From positions 1 through 64,000 of the forward strand of contig NZ_JANGEY010000004.1 of assembly GCF_024451105.1 (NCBI RefSeq): a stretch of 64,000 nt of DNA, written 5' to 3'. Position numbers and translations under genes: made by a program. Shown here piece by piece: positions 53,769 through 63,916 of the stretch (position 1 is the first letter of the stretch; every line of letters begins with the position of its first letter). The notes under the pieces were generated by a model. That model was given only the letters and a program-made list of their open reading frames with translations, ran no database searches and was not told the DNA's origin. This DNA is from Stutzerimonas stutzeri. GTDB lineage: Bacteria > Pseudomonadota > Gammaproteobacteria > Pseudomonadales > Pseudomonadaceae.

Positions 53769-54898
53769 CAGATGATCTCCAGTTCGGCGCGCAGGGCGCC
53801 GGCGGCCTTGAGCGCTTCGAGAATCGACATCAGGTCCTGGGGCGTGGCGCCGAGGGCGTTGAGCGCCCTGACCACCTCGAGCAGGCTGGCGCTCGGCGCC
53901 ACCATGCGCAGCCCGGTACCCTGCTGCTCGACCGAGATCTGCGCATCGGGCACCACCACGGTCTCGCCGCCACCGAACGGCGCCGGCTGGCTGACCCGCG
54001 GCTGGTTGTCGATCACCACCGACAGGTTGCCGTGGGCCACCGCGGCGCTCTGCAGGGTGACGCTGCCGTTGAGGACCACGGCGCCGCTGCGCGAGTTGAT
54101 GATGACCCGGGGCGCCACCTCCGACGGTGCGATGTCCAGGCTCTCCAGGCGCGCCATGAAGTTGACCCGTCCGTTCGGATCGCGCGGCGCGTCGAGCAGG
54201 ATCAGCCCGCCGTCCTGGGCGCTGGCCACGGTGCGGCCGAAGGCGTGGTTGATGGTCGTGACCATGCGCTGCGCCAGGCCGAAGTCGGGCTGCTTGAGGT
54301 GCAGCTCGAGCAGCCCGCGCTCGTTGCCGAGGACCAGCGGCACCTCGCGCTCGACGGTGGCGCCGCGGGCGATCCGTCCGCCGGCTTGCTGGTTGATCTG
54401 CACGCTGCTGCCACCGGCCTCGGCGCCGGCGCCGCCGACCAGCAGGTGGCCCTGGGCCAGGGCGTAGGTCTCGCCGTCGGCGCCCTTGAGCGGGGTCATC
54501 AGCAGGGTGCCGCCGCGCAGGCTGCGCGCATTGCCCACCGAGGACACCACCACGTCGAGCTGCTGGCCGGGCCGGGTGAAGGCCGGCAGCTCGGCGGTAA
54601 CCATCACCGCGGCGATGTTGCGCAGCTGCATGTTGGTGCCCGGCGGCACGGTGATGCCCAGCTGCGAGAGCATGTTGGTCAGACTCTGTCCGGTGAAGGG
54701 AGCCTGCATGGTCTGGTCGCCGCTGCCGTCGAGTCCCACCACCAGGCCGTAGCCGACCAGCGCGTTGCTGCGCACGCCGGCGAACTCGGCCAGGTCGCGC
54801 AGACGCTCGGCCTGGGCCGCGCCGGCAAGGCCTGCGGCGAGCAGCAGGCCGAACAGCTGCAGGGAGAGACGGAGACGGCGGAAAACGGACGATTTCAT
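53768..54898 (-). CDS. flgI: Periplasmic P-ring protein FlgI
   Basis: 376 residues with a signal peptide (cleavage after AAQA, about residue 30). Typical segments are [38 protein letters not shown] and the C-terminal [24 protein letters not shown]. It forms the bushing around the rod in the peptidoglycan layer, assisted by FlgA. It lies 22 bases downstream of flgH. Confidence 0.97.
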   Translation of the reverse strand: MKSSVFRRLRLSLQLFGLLLAAGLAGAAQAERLRDLAEFAGVRSNALVGYGLVVGLDGSGDQTMQAPFTGQSLTNMLSQLGITVPPGTNMQLRNIAAVMVTAELPAFTRPGQQLDVVVSSVGNARSLRGGTLLMTPLKGADGETYALAQGHLLVGGAGAEAGGSSVQINQQAGGRIARGATVEREVPLVLGNERGLLELHLKQPDFGLAQRMVTTINHAFGRTVASAQDGGLILLDAPRDPNGRVNFMARLESLDIAPSEVAPRVIINSRSGAVVLNGSVTLQSAAVAHGNLSVVIDNQPRVSQPAPFGGGETVVVPDAQISVEQQGTGLRMVAPSASLLEVVRALNALGATPQDLMSILEALKAAGALRAELEII

Positions 54899-54920
54899 GG
54901 CGGGTCCCGGCGCTCGCCGC

Positions 54921-55595
54921 TCAGAACGGCGAGATGTTGAGGAAGAAGCGTTGCAGCCAGCCCATGTACTGGGCCTCGTTGATGTAGCCGTCGCCGACGT
55001 ACTCGATACGCGCGTCGGCCACCTGGGTCGAGGGCACGGTGTTCTGGCCGGTGATGGTGCGCGGATTGACCACCCCCGAGAAGCGGATGAACTCGGTACC
55101 CTGGTTGATGGCGATCTGCTTCTCGCCGCGCACCCGCAGGTTGCCGTTGGGCATGACCTCCAGCACCGATACGGTGATGGTGCCGGTGAAGGTGTTGTTG
55201 GCGCGCGAGCCGCCGCCGCCGCTGAAGGTGTTGTCGCCTTCCAGCTCGGTCCCCCACTCGGACAGCTTGCGCAGCTTGTCCGGCACGGTGATCGGCGTCA
55301 GGCTGGCCGAGCCGCTGCGATTGGCGTTGGAGGCGGCGTTCTTGCTGGCACTGACCTGCTCGTTGAGGACGATGGTGAGGATGTCGCCGACCATCCGCGG
55401 GCGGCGGTCCTCGAACAGCGGCTGGAAGCCCTGGCGCGGCTGGTAGATGGCGCCGTTGGCCGGCGCCGGCGCCCGCTCGGGAATCTGCACCCGCTCCTGC
55501 TCGCCGACCACCGAGGGCCGCGGCAGCTGGGCGCAGCCGGCGAGCAGCAGCGCGAACAGCAGCGGCAGCGCCCGGCGCGGAGCGAAGCGGAGCAT
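54921..55595 (-). CDS. flgH: Outer-membrane L-ring lipoprotein FlgH
   Basis: 224 residues from the ATG at 55595. Lipoprotein signal with lipobox LLAGC (Cys about 21), then the L-ring domain ([53 protein letters not shown]). It forms the ring in the outer membrane. It begins 14 bases after flgG. Confidence 0.97.
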   Translation of the reverse strand: MLRFAPRRALPLLFALLLAGCAQLPRPSVVGEQERVQIPERAPAPANGAIYQPRQGFQPLFEDRRPRMVGDILTIVLNEQVSASKNAASNANRSGSASLTPITVPDKLRKLSEWGTELEGDNTFSGGGGSRANNTFTGTITVSVLEVMPNGNLRVRGEKQIAINQGTEFIRFSGVVNPRTITGQNTVPSTQVADARIEYVGDGYINEAQYMGWLQRFFLNISPF

Positions 55596-55609
55596 GGCCG
55601 GCCCCCCGG

Positions 55610-56392
55610 TCACAGCTGGGTCAGCCGGGCGAGCATCTCGTCGGAGGTCTGCACGGCCTTGCTGTTGATCTCGTAGGCGCGCTGGGTCTGGATCATGCTG
55701 ACCATCTCCTCCACCACGTTGACGTTGGAAGTCTCCACGTAGCCCTGCAGCAGCCGGCCGATACCGTTGAGCCCCGGCGTGCTCTCGTTGCGCGGCCCGG
55801 AGCTGTCGGTCTCCAGATAGAGGTTCTCGCCGATGCTCTGCAGGCCGGCCGGATTGATGAAGTTGGCCAGGGTGATCTGGCCGACCTCGCGGGTCTGCGT
55901 GCTGCCCGGCTCGGTGATCGAGACCACGCCGTCCTGGGCGACGGTCACGCTCAGGGCGTTGTCCGGAATGGTGATCGAGGGCTCCAGCGGATAGCCGCTG
56001 GCGGTGACCAGCTGGCCGTTCTGGTCGATCTGGAAGCTGCCGTCGCGGGTGTAGGCGGTGGAGCCGTCGGGCAGCAGCACCTGGAAGAAGCCGTTGCCGT
56101 TGATCGCCAGATCGCGCGAATTCTCGGTGTTCTGCAGGTTGCCCTGGGTGTGCAGGCGCTCGGTGGCCACCGGGCGCACGCCGGTGCCGATCTGCAGGCC
56201 GGACGGCAGGCTGTTCTCGGTCGAGCTCTTCGCGCCCGGTTGACGCAGGTTCTGGTACAGCAGGTCCTCGAACACCGCGCGCGAGCGCTTGAAGCCGGTG
56301 GTGCCGACGTTCGCCAGGTTGTTGGCGATCACGTCCATCTGCACCTGCTGGGATTCCAGGCCGGTCTTCGCCGTCCACAGCGATCTGATCAT
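55610..56392 (-). CDS. flgG: Distal rod protein FlgG
   Basis: 260 residues, the normal length. N-terminal [33 protein letters not shown] and C-terminal [35 protein letters not shown] motifs are the rod/hook family signatures. It lies 35 bases after flgF in the flgBCDEFGHIJ operon. Confidence 0.97.
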   Translation of the reverse strand: MIRSLWTAKTGLESQQVQMDVIANNLANVGTTGFKRSRAVFEDLLYQNLRQPGAKSSTENSLPSGLQIGTGVRPVATERLHTQGNLQNTENSRDLAINGNGFFQVLLPDGSTAYTRDGSFQIDQNGQLVTASGYPLEPSITIPDNALSVTVAQDGVVSITEPGSTQTREVGQITLANFINPAGLQSIGENLYLETDSSGPRNESTPGLNGIGRLLQGYVETSNVNVVEEMVSMIQTQRAYEINSKAVQTSDEMLARLTQL

Positions 56393-56427
56393 CTCGTCGT
56401 CTCTCCGAATGGGGTGGCGGTACGCGC

Positions 56428-57180
56428 TCAGCTCAGCGACAGCAGGCTGTTGGCGCGCTGGGCATTCTCGTCGGCACTGCCGAGAACCTTCATCTGCATG
56501 TCGTAGCGCCGGGCATTGTCGATCATCGCCACCATCGCGGCGGTCGGGCTGACGTTGCTGCCCTCCAGCGCGCCGGTGGCCACCCGCACGTTCTCGTCGG
56601 CCGGCAGGGCGGCGCCCGCGCCGCCGGCATCGGGCTGGAAGCGGAACAGGCCGTCTTCGCCGCGCACCAGGACCCCAGGGGCCGCCGACACCAGCTTGAG
56701 ACGCCCGACCTCGGCGATGGTATCCGGCGACTGGCCCTCGCCGATGGCGCTCAGCGTGCCGTCGCTGCCGATGCTGACGCTGCTGCCCAGCGGCACGGTC
56801 AGCGGACCGCCGTCGCCGATCACCGGGCGCCCCTGCACGCTGAGCATGCCGCTGGCATCCAGCTGCAGGTCGCCGCGACGGGTGTAGGCCTCGCTGCCGT
56901 CGGCGGCCTGCACCGCCAGCCAGCCGTCGCCGGCGATGGCCACATCCAGCTCGCGCCCGGTCGCGGTCATCGGTCCGGGACTGAAGTCGGCGCCCGGCGT
57001 GGTGGCGACCGCCAGGGTGCGGGTCGCCTGGCCTTCGCCGCCGACCGGCTCGGCGCGCAGCACCGCCAGCTGGGCGCGAAAGCCCGGGGTCGCGGCGTTG
57101 GCCAGGTTGTGGCTGACCACCGCCTGCTGCTCGAGGCTGGTACGCGCGCCGCTCATGGCGGTGTAGAGGATGCGATCCAT
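56428..57180 (-). CDS. flgF: Proximal rod protein FlgF
   Basis: 250 residues. Rod-family N-terminus ([31 protein letters not shown]) and C-terminus ([29 protein letters not shown]). It lies 12 bases after flgE and before flgG. Confidence 0.96.
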   Translation of the reverse strand: MDRILYTAMSGARTSLEQQAVVSHNLANAATPGFRAQLAVLRAEPVGGEGQATRTLAVATTPGADFSPGPMTATGRELDVAIAGDGWLAVQAADGSEAYTRRGDLQLDASGMLSVQGRPVIGDGGPLTVPLGSSVSIGSDGTLSAIGEGQSPDTIAEVGRLKLVSAAPGVLVRGEDGLFRFQPDAGGAGAALPADENVRVATGALEGSNVSPTAAMVAMIDNARRYDMQMKVLGSADENAQRANSLLSLS

Positions 57181-57192
57181 GGTTCAGGGCCC

Positions 57193-58380
57193 TCAGCGCA
57201 GGTTCACGGCCTGCTGCAGCACTTCGTCCTGCAGCTTGATGGTCTGCGCGTTGGCCTGGAAGTTGCGTTGGGCGATGATCAGGTTGACCAGCTCCCTGGT
57301 CAGGTCGACGTTGGAGGTCTCGATCACTCCGGCCTCGATGTCGCCGAACAGGCCGGTGCCGGCCTCGCCGATCAGCGCCTGGCCGGAGTCGGCCGTCTCC
57401 ACCCAGCCGCCGCCCACCGGGGTCAGGCCCTCGGGGTTGCGGAAGTTGGCCATGGCGATGGTGCCCAGCACCTGGGTGCGCTCGTTGGAGTAGTTGCCGA
57501 TGATCTGGCCCTTCTTGTCCACCGAGATGCCCACCAGGCTGCCGGAGGTGAAACCGTTCTGGTTGAGGCTGCCCAGCTCGAATTCGTTGGCGAACTGGGT
57601 GCTGCCGGCCACGTTGAGCTTGAACTGCAGATCGTTGGCGCCGTTGCTCAAGGCGAAGTTGATCTCGCCGGGCTCGTAATCGGTGAGCAGCAGGCCATTG
57701 CTGTCGAAGGACAGCTGGATCTCGTCGGAGGAGAACTCCTGGCCCTCGGGGGTGGCGCGCGCCACCTTGACGTCCCAGCTGTTGATGTCGGTCTTGATGA
57801 AGTACAGGGTCAGCGTCTGCGGCGTACCCTGGGAGTCGAACACGGTGGCGCCGTTGGCGTAGGAGTAGGTGCTGGCCTTGAGCGGATCGAAGGCGCCCGC
57901 ATCCAGGCTCGGCAGGGTGGCGTCCAGATTCAGGGTGGCCTTGAGCTCGGTGGTCGCCCGGGCCGGCAGACCCGCCGCGGAGATGTTCAGCTGCTGCAGC
58001 TGGCCGCCGTTGCCCGCGGCGCCCAGGTAGCCGGTCAGGCGGCCGCCCTGGGCGTTTTCCAGGAAGCCGTCCGGCGTCATGGTCAGCTGGCCGTTGCGCG
58101 CATAGACGATCTGCTCGCCCATGTCGAAACGCAGGAAGCCGCCGCCGCTGATGGCCAGGTCGAGGTTGCGGCCGGTGGCCTCCAGGTTGCCGTCCTTGAA
58201 GTTCTGCTGCACGCCAGCGATGCTGACGCCCAGACCGACCTTGGCCCCGGCATACACGTCGGCGAACTGCATGCTGGCGCTCTTGTAGCCGACGGTCTGC
58301 GAGTTGGCGATGTTGTTGCCCATCACATCGAGGTTCTTGGCGGCCGCGTTGAGACCGCTGAGTGCCTGTGAAAAGCCCAT
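57193..58380 (-). CDS. flgE: Flagellar hook protein FlgE
   Basis: 395 residues from the ATG at 58380 ([33 protein letters not shown] pattern). The longer frame upstream is not hook-like. The C-terminus [29 protein letters not shown] is the conserved D0 helix. It builds the universal joint on top of the FlgD scaffold. Confidence 0.97.
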   Translation of the reverse strand: MGFSQALSGLNAAAKNLDVMGNNIANSQTVGYKSASMQFADVYAGAKVGLGVSIAGVQQNFKDGNLEATGRNLDLAISGGGFLRFDMGEQIVYARNGQLTMTPDGFLENAQGGRLTGYLGAAGNGGQLQQLNISAAGLPARATTELKATLNLDATLPSLDAGAFDPLKASTYSYANGATVFDSQGTPQTLTLYFIKTDINSWDVKVARATPEGQEFSSDEIQLSFDSNGLLLTDYEPGEINFALSNGANDLQFKLNVAGSTQFANEFELGSLNQNGFTSGSLVGISVDKKGQIIGNYSNERTQVLGTIAMANFRNPEGLTPVGGGWVETADSGQALIGEAGTGLFGDIEAGVIETSNVDLTRELVNLIIAQRNFQANAQTIKLQDEVLQQAVNLR

Positions 58381-58444
58381 GCTGACTTGACTCCCCTGCT
58401 GCGGCGGGCTACCGCCCTGCCGCGCGATTGCGATGAAAAGGTGG

Positions 58445-59116
58445 TTAAAGGATCTGGCGGATGTCCTGCAGACCGACGCGCCCCAGGGTGGCGCCGAGGT
58501 CGAGCAGCGGCCCGTTGCTGCCGGTGCTGATCGCGCCGACCCGGGCATAGGTCAGCACGGTGGAGGACTGGACGCGGCCGTCGCTGCTGGCCTCCACCCG
58601 CACCCGGTAGGCGCCGTCCGGCGCGGTGCTGCCGTCGTCGAGGGTGCCGTCCCAGACGAAGGACTCCACCCCGGCCTGCATGGCGCCGAGATCGAACTGG
58701 CGGACCGCCTGGCCCGCGCCGTCGAGAATGGAGACCTTGACCTGGTCGGCGCCCCGGTCCAGTTCGATGCCGAACGGGGTGGCCTCGCCGCTGCCGACCA
58801 ACACGCGATCGCCGGGCACCAGCACGCTGCGACCGATCAGCGCCGAGGCCTGCAGGGTCTGTCCGGCGTCGATCTGCCCGGTGATGGCCTGCAGGGTCTT
58901 GTTCAGCTCCTCCACGCCGCTGAGCGTGTTGATCTGCGCCAGCTGCGAGGTCATCTCGGCGTTTTCCATCGGATTGAGCGGATCCTGGTTCTTCAGCTGG
59001 GTGACCAGGAGGGTCATGAAGTTGGTGCGCAACTCGTCGGCCTGGCTGCTCTTGCCGCCGCTCGCCGCCGCAGTGCCGTTGATCGCCGCCAGCGTGGAGG
59101 TGTCGATGCCGGTCAT
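58445..59116 (-). CDS. flgD: Hook cap protein FlgD
   Basis: 223 residues. N-terminal FMTLLVTQLKNQDPLNPMENAEMTSQLAQINTLSGVE is the FlgD signature; the C-terminal half has the Ig-like/Tudor domains (DGAGQAVRQFDLGAMQAG, FVWDGTLDDGSTAPDGAYRVRV). It caps the growing hook and is later replaced by FlgK. Confidence 0.96.
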   Translation of the reverse strand: MTGIDTSTLAAINGTAAASGGKSSQADELRTNFMTLLVTQLKNQDPLNPMENAEMTSQLAQINTLSGVEELNKTLQAITGQIDAGQTLQASALIGRSVLVPGDRVLVGSGEATPFGIELDRGADQVKVSILDGAGQAVRQFDLGAMQAGVESFVWDGTLDDGSTAPDGAYRVRVEASSDGRVQSSTVLTYARVGAISTGSNGPLLDLGATLGRVGLQDIRQIL

Positions 59117-59127
59117 GGTCGCCGTCC

Positions 59128-59535
59128 TCAGCCTTCGCCCAGGGCGAGGGTCTTGAGCATCAGCTGCTTGCTGGTGTTCATCACCTCGACGTTGGCCTGG
59201 TAGGAGCGCGAGGCGGAGATCATGTTGACCATCTCGCTGACCGGCTCGACGTTGGGCAGGGTCACGTAGCCGCGCTCGTCGGCCAGCGGGTGGCCCGGAC
59301 GGTACTCCTGGCGCATCGGCGCCGGATCCTCGATCACCTGCGCCACCTGCACGCCGCCGATGCCCCGGCTGTCGGCACCGCGCGCCTCGAAGACGACCTG
59401 CTTGGCACGGTAGGGCTGGCCGTCGGGACCGGTCACGCTGTCGGCGTTGGCCAGGTTGCTGGCGGTGACGTTCATGCGCTGCGACTGCGCGCTCAGCGCG
59501 GAACTGGAGATGTTGAAGATGTTGAACATCGACAT
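59128..59535 (-). CDS. flgC: Proximal rod protein FlgC
   Basis: 135 residues from the ATG at 59535, matching the family start ([20 protein letters not shown]). A GTG three codons upstream (59544) overlaps the flgB stop as GTGA and is a possible alternative. C-terminal [30 protein letters not shown] is typical of rod proteins. Confidence 0.96.
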   Translation of the reverse strand: MSMFNIFNISSSALSAQSQRMNVTASNLANADSVTGPDGQPYRAKQVVFEARGADSRGIGGVQVAQVIEDPAPMRQEYRPGHPLADERGYVTLPNVEPVSEMVNMISASRSYQANVEVMNTSKQLMLKTLALGEG

Positions 59536-59540
59536 GGCGG

Positions 59541-59951
59541 TCACTCGGGCTGCAGGGCGGTCTTGAGGCCCTGGATACGGCTGTTCATCAGCGTCAGGCT
59601 GGCCTGGTAGCGCACTGCGTTGTCGGCGAACTCGCCGCGTTCGAGGTCCATGTCCACGGTATTGCCATCCATGCTCGGCTGCGCGGGAATGCGGTAGAGC
59701 AGCTCGCGCTCGGCGGCGAGGCTGTCCAGGCGTGCCTCCAGATGGCGCGGATCGGTGGTGCGCAGACGCCCGCCGGCCAGCTGTGCGCCCTGGGCGGCCT
59801 TACCCAGCTCGGCGGCGAAGTCGAAGTCGCGCGCCTTGAAGTTGGGCGTATCGGCGTTGGCGATATTGTTGGCCAGCACCTGCTGGCGTTCGGCGCGCAA
59901 GCCCAGCGCCAGTTGATGCAGGCGCAGCGCGCCGTCGAGCTTGTCGATCAT
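59541..59951 (-). CDS. flgB: Proximal rod protein FlgB
   Basis: 136 residues from the ATG at 59951 ([39 protein letters not shown] pattern). First gene of the rod/hook operon flgBCDEFGHIJ, divergent from flgA across 164 bases with a candidate FlhDC box. Confidence 0.96.
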   Translation of the reverse strand: MIDKLDGALRLHQLALGLRAERQQVLANNIANADTPNFKARDFDFAAELGKAAQGAQLAGGRLRTTDPRHLEARLDSLAAERELLYRIPAQPSMDGNTVDMDLERGEFADNAVRYQASLTLMNSRIQGLKTALQPE

Positions 59952-60018
59952 GCTGGCGACCTCCGCGCCCAGGGCAAGATTGTTCAGGGCACAGGATAGG
60001 ACCGCCCCCGGCGCTGCA

Positions 60019-60061
60019 AAGGACTGAACAGGCGGCCATTTACCGGCCAATTTCCGCCTTG
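60019..60061. promoter_or_regulatory. Candidate FlhD4C2 box between flgB and flgA
   Basis: Left arm AAGGACTGAACAGGCG (60019-60034), 11-base spacer, right arm GCCAATTTCCGCCTTG (60046-60061). Fit to the enteric half-site is moderate (about 8 of 13 in the left arm), but position matches the FlhDC-controlled flgA/flgB promoters of E. coli. Confidence 0.4.
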
Positions 60062-60115
60062 GCGGGAGACCGACACCCCTAGAATCCTTGCCGTCATGCC
60101 CGCCGAGCCATCGCC

Positions 60116-60829
60116 ATGCCGCTCTACCGCCGCCACCCGCCCCGCCCGCGGCCTCCCCGGCCGCCCCTGTTGCCGACGCTGGCGCTGACCCTGCTGGCGC
60201 TGACTCCGGCGAGCCGTGCCGAGCCGCCCGCGGACAGCCTGGAACAGCGGGTGCGCGCACTGCTGATCGACGCGGCCGGCAGCAGCCACGAGGCCCGTGT
60301 GGCGATCCAGCCGTTCGCCGCCCAGCTGCCGCCCTGCACGGACCCGCAGCCCTTCCTGCCGCATGGCGCGCCGCGCCTTCCCGGCCGCGTCGCCGTGGGC
60401 GTGCGCTGCGGCGACGGGACCACGCGCTACCTGCAGGCCAGCGTGGCGCTCAGCGGCGAATACCCGGTGACCCGCCGCGCCCTGAGCGCCGGCGAGGTGC
60501 TGAGCGTCGACCTGCTCGAACTGCGTCGCGGCGACCTCGGCAGCCTGCCACGCAACGCCCTGCTCGATCTCGACCAGGCGCTCGGCAAGGCCCTCACCCG
60601 CCCTCTTCCCCAAGGCAGTCCGCTGCCCGGCAACGCTCTGCGCGCCGTGCCGCTGGTCGAGCGCGGCGCACGGGTCAGGGTCGAGGCGCGCGCCGGCGGC
60701 TTCGTCGCCAGCCGCGAGGGGACCGCCCTGGACAGCGGCGGCCTGGACGAGGAAGTGCGCGTGCGGACCGAAGGCGGCATCCTGCGCGCACGGGTCAAAG
60801 GTCGGAATCTGCTCGCCGTCGATTTCTAG
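60116..60829 (+). CDS. flgA: P-ring assembly chaperone FlgA
   Basis: 237 residues. Pro/Arg-rich start and hydrophobic signal sequence with cleavage near ASRA (about 38), then the FlgA fold with an SAF-like domain (YPVTRRALSAGEVLSVDLLELRRGDL) and a C-terminal RVKGRNLLAVDF. It acts in the periplasm on FlgI. The RBS is weak (GAGCCATCGCC). It is followed by flgM after 117 bases containing a FliA promoter. Confidence 0.92.
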   Translation: MPLYRRHPPRPRPPRPPLLPTLALTLLALTPASRAEPPADSLEQRVRALLIDAAGSSHEARVAIQPFAAQLPPCTDPQPFLPHGAPRLPGRVAVGVRCGDGTTRYLQASVALSGEYPVTRRALSAGEVLSVDLLELRRGDLGSLPRNALLDLDQALGKALTRPLPQGSPLPGNALRAVPLVERGARVRVEARAGGFVASREGTALDSGGLDEEVRVRTEGGILRARVKGRNLLAVDF

Positions 60830-60887
60830 AGCGCCGTCGTACAGGCATAATCTGCGATGCGCCACGCACTTCCAGCGCCGGTCGCGC

Positions 60888-60914
60888 TCAAGTCCGCCCG
60901 TTTGCGGTCGATAA
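60888..60914 (+). promoter_or_regulatory. FliA (sigma-28) promoter of flgM
   Basis: TCAA (60888-60891), 15 bases, GTCGATAA (60907-60914), about 32 bases before the flgM GTG. It lets FliA raise the level of its own anti-sigma factor, as in enteric flgM. Confidence 0.8.
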
Positions 60915-60946
60915 TCCAGTCAGAACCCACGCAAGGGAGACCCCCA

Positions 60947-61225
60947 GTGAAAATCGACAGCTCTTACCAGCCGCCTCGCCCGAGCGCAGCGGAGGGCAAG
61001 GAAGCTTCGCCCCGCGTGCAGTCCGGCCAGGTTGCCGCCGCGGGCGCGCCGTCCAGCGTGACCCACCTGAGCGCCGCCGGCAGTCGCAACGCCGCCCAGG
61101 ACATCGACCCGGCGCGCGTCGCCGAACTGCGCGAGGCGATCCGCGAAGGTCGCTTCGCCATCGACACCGACCGCATCGCCGACGCCCTGATCGACAGCGT
61201 GCGCGAGCAGCTCGCCCAGGACTGA
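60947..61225 (+). CDS. flgM: Anti-sigma-28 factor FlgM
   Basis: 92 residues from the GTG at 60947 (AAGGGAG upstream); the longer frame from 60857 would overlap the promoter. C-terminal half VAELREAIREGRFAIDTDRIADALIDSVREQLAQ is the FliA-binding region; the N-terminus is disordered and Ser/Ala-rich for export through the hook. It holds FliA inactive until the hook is complete. Confidence 0.95.
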   Translation: MKIDSSYQPPRPSAAEGKEASPRVQSGQVAAAGAPSSVTHLSAAGSRNAAQDIDPARVAELREAIREGRFAIDTDRIADALIDSVREQLAQD

Positions 61226-61245
61226 ACCCAGCCACGGAGTCGCCC

Positions 61246-61698
61246 ATGAGCCTGGCCCAGCACCTTGCCCGTCAGTCCGCCTGCGTCGCGCAGCTCCTCG
61301 CCCTGCTTGAGAACGAAGCGCAGCTGCTCGGCAGCGGCCCCGTCGACGGCGAACGCCTGACCGCCCTGGCCGCCGACAAGCAGGCCCTGCTCGTCGGCAT
61401 CGAGCAGCTGGAGTCCCAGCGCCGCCACGCCCAGCAGCGCCTCGGCTACGGCGACGACCAGGCGGGCGCCGAGCGCGCCGCCGCCGACGCCGGCTGCCGC
61501 CCCGCCTGGCTGCAGCTGCTCGCCATGGCGCGCCGTGCGCAACGACTCAACCGCCTCAACGGCGAGCACATCCGCATGCGCCTCGAGCACAACCAGCGCC
61601 TGCTCAACTTCCTCCACGAGGCCGCCGGCAAGGGGCTCTACGGCCCCGACGGCCAGTCCCGCCACGGCCGCCTCGGCAACCTCGCCTCGCACGCCTGA
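61246..61698 (+). CDS. flgN: FlgK/FlgL export chaperone FlgN
   Basis: 150 residues from the ATG at 61246, 20 bases after flgM. All-helical, with a FlgN-like C-terminus (AQRLNRLNGEHIRMRLEHNQRLLNFLHEAAGKGLYGPDGQ). The flgA-flgM-flgN order is standard. It delivers the junction proteins FlgK and FlgL to the export gate. Confidence 0.93.
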   Translation: MSLAQHLARQSACVAQLLALLENEAQLLGSGPVDGERLTALAADKQALLVGIEQLESQRRHAQQRLGYGDDQAGAERAAADAGCRPAWLQLLAMARRAQRLNRLNGEHIRMRLEHNQRLLNFLHEAAGKGLYGPDGQSRHGRLGNLASHA

Positions 61699-61807
61699 TC
61701 CCTCCTCGAGAGTTCCGGATGCCGCGCTCAAGACAGCCACGCTGTCACAAAAGCGCAACGACTCGGTGATATCAAATCGACATCACTCAGCCATTCTGGA
61801 ATAACGG

Positions 61808-63454
61808 ATGCTCTCCCGCCTCACCATCGGCACCCGCCTGGGGCTTGCCTTCGGCTGTACCACCCTCCTGCTGATCGCCGCCACCGGCGTCGCCCTGCTC
61901 GGCCTTGCCACCCAGAAGCGCTCCGCCGACGAACTGCTGCACGTCGACGTGGCCATCGCCCATAACGCCGCGGAGGTGCGCCGCCTGTCCCTCGAAGGGC
62001 GCCGCGCGGAAAAGAACCTCTTCCTCAACGTCAGCAACCCGCAGGCCGTCGACACCTACAAGCGGCAATGGGACGACGCTCATCGGGCACTGGGTGAAAT
62101 CCTCCAGCAGGGCGCGGCTCTCGCCCCCGACGATGCACTGCGCGAGCCGTACCGCCAGGCCGGCATGATGCTCGACGCCTACCACGCCGGCTTCAGCCGC
62201 GTGTACGCCCGCATCGAGGCCGGCGAGATCACCGACCCGGGGATCGCCGACATGGTCTTCGGCCAGTTCAACGACGAGATCCAGCAACTGGACGAGCAGG
62301 CCGAACTCATCCAGCAGGGAGCCTCGCGCCTGATGGACGGCGCCAGCAGCCAGATCGCCCGCCAACACCAGCTCGCCCTGAGCGGCCTGCTGCTGTTCGC
62401 CGCCCTCGCCCTGGCGATCGCCCTGAGCATGGCCGTCCTCATCACCCGCAGCATCACGAGACCGCTGCAGCACGCCCTGGACGCCACCCGCCGCCTCGCC
62501 GAAGGCGACCTCACCCAGGTGGTACACGGCGAGTCGCGCGACGAAACCGGCCAGCTGCTCGATGCCATGGGCGAAACCAACCGCAGACTGTCTGGACTGG
62601 TCGGCTCGCTGCACGACAGCAGCGCGCGGGTCTTCAACGGCGCCCACGAGGTCATGGTCGGCAGCCGCGAACTGTCCGCCCGCACCGATGAGCAGGTTGC
62701 CGCCCTGCAACAGACCGCCTCCAGCATGGAGCAGATCACCGCCCTGCTGCTGCAGAACAGCGCCTCGACCGAGCAGGCCAGCCGGCTGGCCGCCAGCGCG
62801 GCCGACACCGCAGCCAGCGGCGGCCGCGACGTCGAACGAAGCGTCCGCCTGATGCAGGAACTGGCCGCCAGTTCGCAGAAGATCAACGACATCATCCAGG
62901 TCATCGACTCGATCGCCTTCCAGACCAACATCCTCGCCCTCAACGCCTCCGTGGAGGCGGCGCGCGCCGGCGAGCAGGGCCGCGGCTTCGCCGTGGTCGC
63001 CGCGGAAGTGCGCAATCTGGCCAGCCGCAGCGCCGACTCGGCGAACGAGATCCGCAGCCTGATCGAGGAGATCGCCGGGAAGATCGACCAGGGCGTACGC
63101 CAGGCCGAGCACAGCGGCCAGACCATCCGCGAAACCGTCGCCTCGATCGGTCAGCTGTCCGGACTGATGCAGGAAATCGCCGGCGCCACCCGCGAGCAGA
63201 ACGCCGGCATCGCCCAGATCAACTCGGCTATCGGCCAGTTGGACAGCACCACCCAGCAGAACGCCACCCTGGTCGAACAGTCGCGCGCCGCCGTGGCGAG
63301 CCTGGAAAGCCAGGCCGGACGGATGAAGGAACTGGTCGCCCTGTTCATGACCGCCGACCAGGAGGCTCGGCCGGTGACCGAGATCGCACCGCCTGCGGCC
63401 CGACAGCCACACCACCGGGACGAGCGCAGCGAGCTGCAGTGGGCGGCATTCTGA
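61808..63454 (+). CDS. Methyl-accepting chemotaxis protein with helical periplasmic sensor
   Basis: 548 residues. Transmembrane helix 1 (about 12-32), a periplasmic all-helical domain of about 155 residues ([32 protein letters not shown]) of the 4-helix-bundle type, transmembrane helix 2 (about 190-215), HAMP and MCP signalling domain with [20 protein letters not shown]. It ends LQWAAF, a W-x-x-F tail that may bind CheR. The upstream gap has a GACAGC/GCTGTC hairpin (from about 61734) but no FliA match. Ligand unknown. Confidence 0.92.
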   Translation: MLSRLTIGTRLGLAFGCTTLLLIAATGVALLGLATQKRSADELLHVDVAIAHNAAEVRRLSLEGRRAEKNLFLNVSNPQAVDTYKRQWDDAHRALGEILQQGAALAPDDALREPYRQAGMMLDAYHAGFSRVYARIEAGEITDPGIADMVFGQFNDEIQQLDEQAELIQQGASRLMDGASSQIARQHQLALSGLLLFAALALAIALSMAVLITRSITRPLQHALDATRRLAEGDLTQVVHGESRDETGQLLDAMGETNRRLSGLVGSLHDSSARVFNGAHEVMVGSRELSARTDEQVAALQQTASSMEQITALLLQNSASTEQASRLAASAADTAASGGRDVERSVRLMQELAASSQKINDIIQVIDSIAFQTNILALNASVEAARAGEQGRGFAVVAAEVRNLASRSADSANEIRSLIEEIAGKIDQGVRQAEHSGQTIRETVASIGQLSGLMQEIAGATREQNAGIAQINSAIGQLDSTTQQNATLVEQSRAAVASLESQAGRMKELVALFMTADQEARPVTEIAPPAARQPHHRDERSELQWAAF

Positions 63455-63660
63455 ACGCCGCCACTTCCCGAACGGCCAAGTCCGGCGCCCGTTAGCGGAC
63501 GGCACCAGCGGGCGCATCACCCACTCCACCCGCCCTGCCGAAGGACCGCACCGGCAGGAATATCGACCGAGGGACGGCACTCGCAGCCATAGGGTATGCC
63601 TCCGTATCGCCCCTCCAGATGCCCTCGAACCGCAAGAGCAACACTCAGCCCCCAGAAACA

Positions 63661-63684
63661 GAAAAACCGGCACAAGGCCGGTTT
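63661..63684 (-). terminator. Rho-independent terminator of tRNA-Leu
   Basis: On the minus strand AAACCGGC, 5-base loop, GCCGGTTT followed by TTC: a good intrinsic terminator 55 bases downstream of the mature tRNA-Leu 3' end. The arms are at 63677-63684 and 63664-63671. Confidence 0.8.
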
Positions 63685-63738
63685 CTCTGGGTTTCCGTCT
63701 GATCCGGGTGAGTCGGGATCAAGCTGGAAGCATGTCAA

Positions 63739-63825
63739 TGGTGCCCGAACCCGGACTCGAACCGGGATGACCTTGCGGCCGAGAGATTTTAAGTCTCCTG
63801 CGTCTACCGATTTCGCCATTCGGGC
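63739..63825 (-). tRNA. leuZ: tRNA-Leu(UAA)
   Basis: 87 bases including encoded CCA. Acceptor arms GCCCGAA and TTCGGGC pair fully; anticodon loop CTTAAAA reads TAA; a long variable arm (CTCGGCCGCAAGGTC-type) marks a class II leucine tRNA; T-arm CCCGG-TTCGAGT-CCGGG is canonical. Its own promoter and terminator flank it. Confidence 0.97.
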
Positions 63826-63861
63826 GGCAGCGCTGTGGTGTGCCAAAAACACGGGGCGGAC

Positions 63862-63889
63862 TATATACAGTCGCTCCCCTCTGCTGCAA
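63862..63889 (-). promoter_or_regulatory. Sigma-70 promoter of tRNA-Leu
   Basis: Minus strand TTGCAG (63889-63884), 16 bases, TATATA (63867-63862), followed by a GC-rich discriminator (GTCCGCCCCG) as in stringently controlled stable-RNA promoters. Transcription would begin about 30 bases before the mature 5' end. Confidence 0.7.
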
Positions 63890-63916
63890 GTTTGCGGAAG
63901 TTGCTTCTGCAATGAA

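Noticed and set aside
61699-61807. FliA promoter upstream of the 61808 chemoreceptor
   Set aside because: TCAA and CAAA occur, but no GCCGATAA-like element is found at 15-16 bases; only a short GACAGC/GCTGTC hairpin is visible.
63455-63738. Small open frames between the last chemoreceptor and tRNA-Leu
   Set aside because: No ribosome binding site, no family similarity, and overlap with the tRNA and its terminator.
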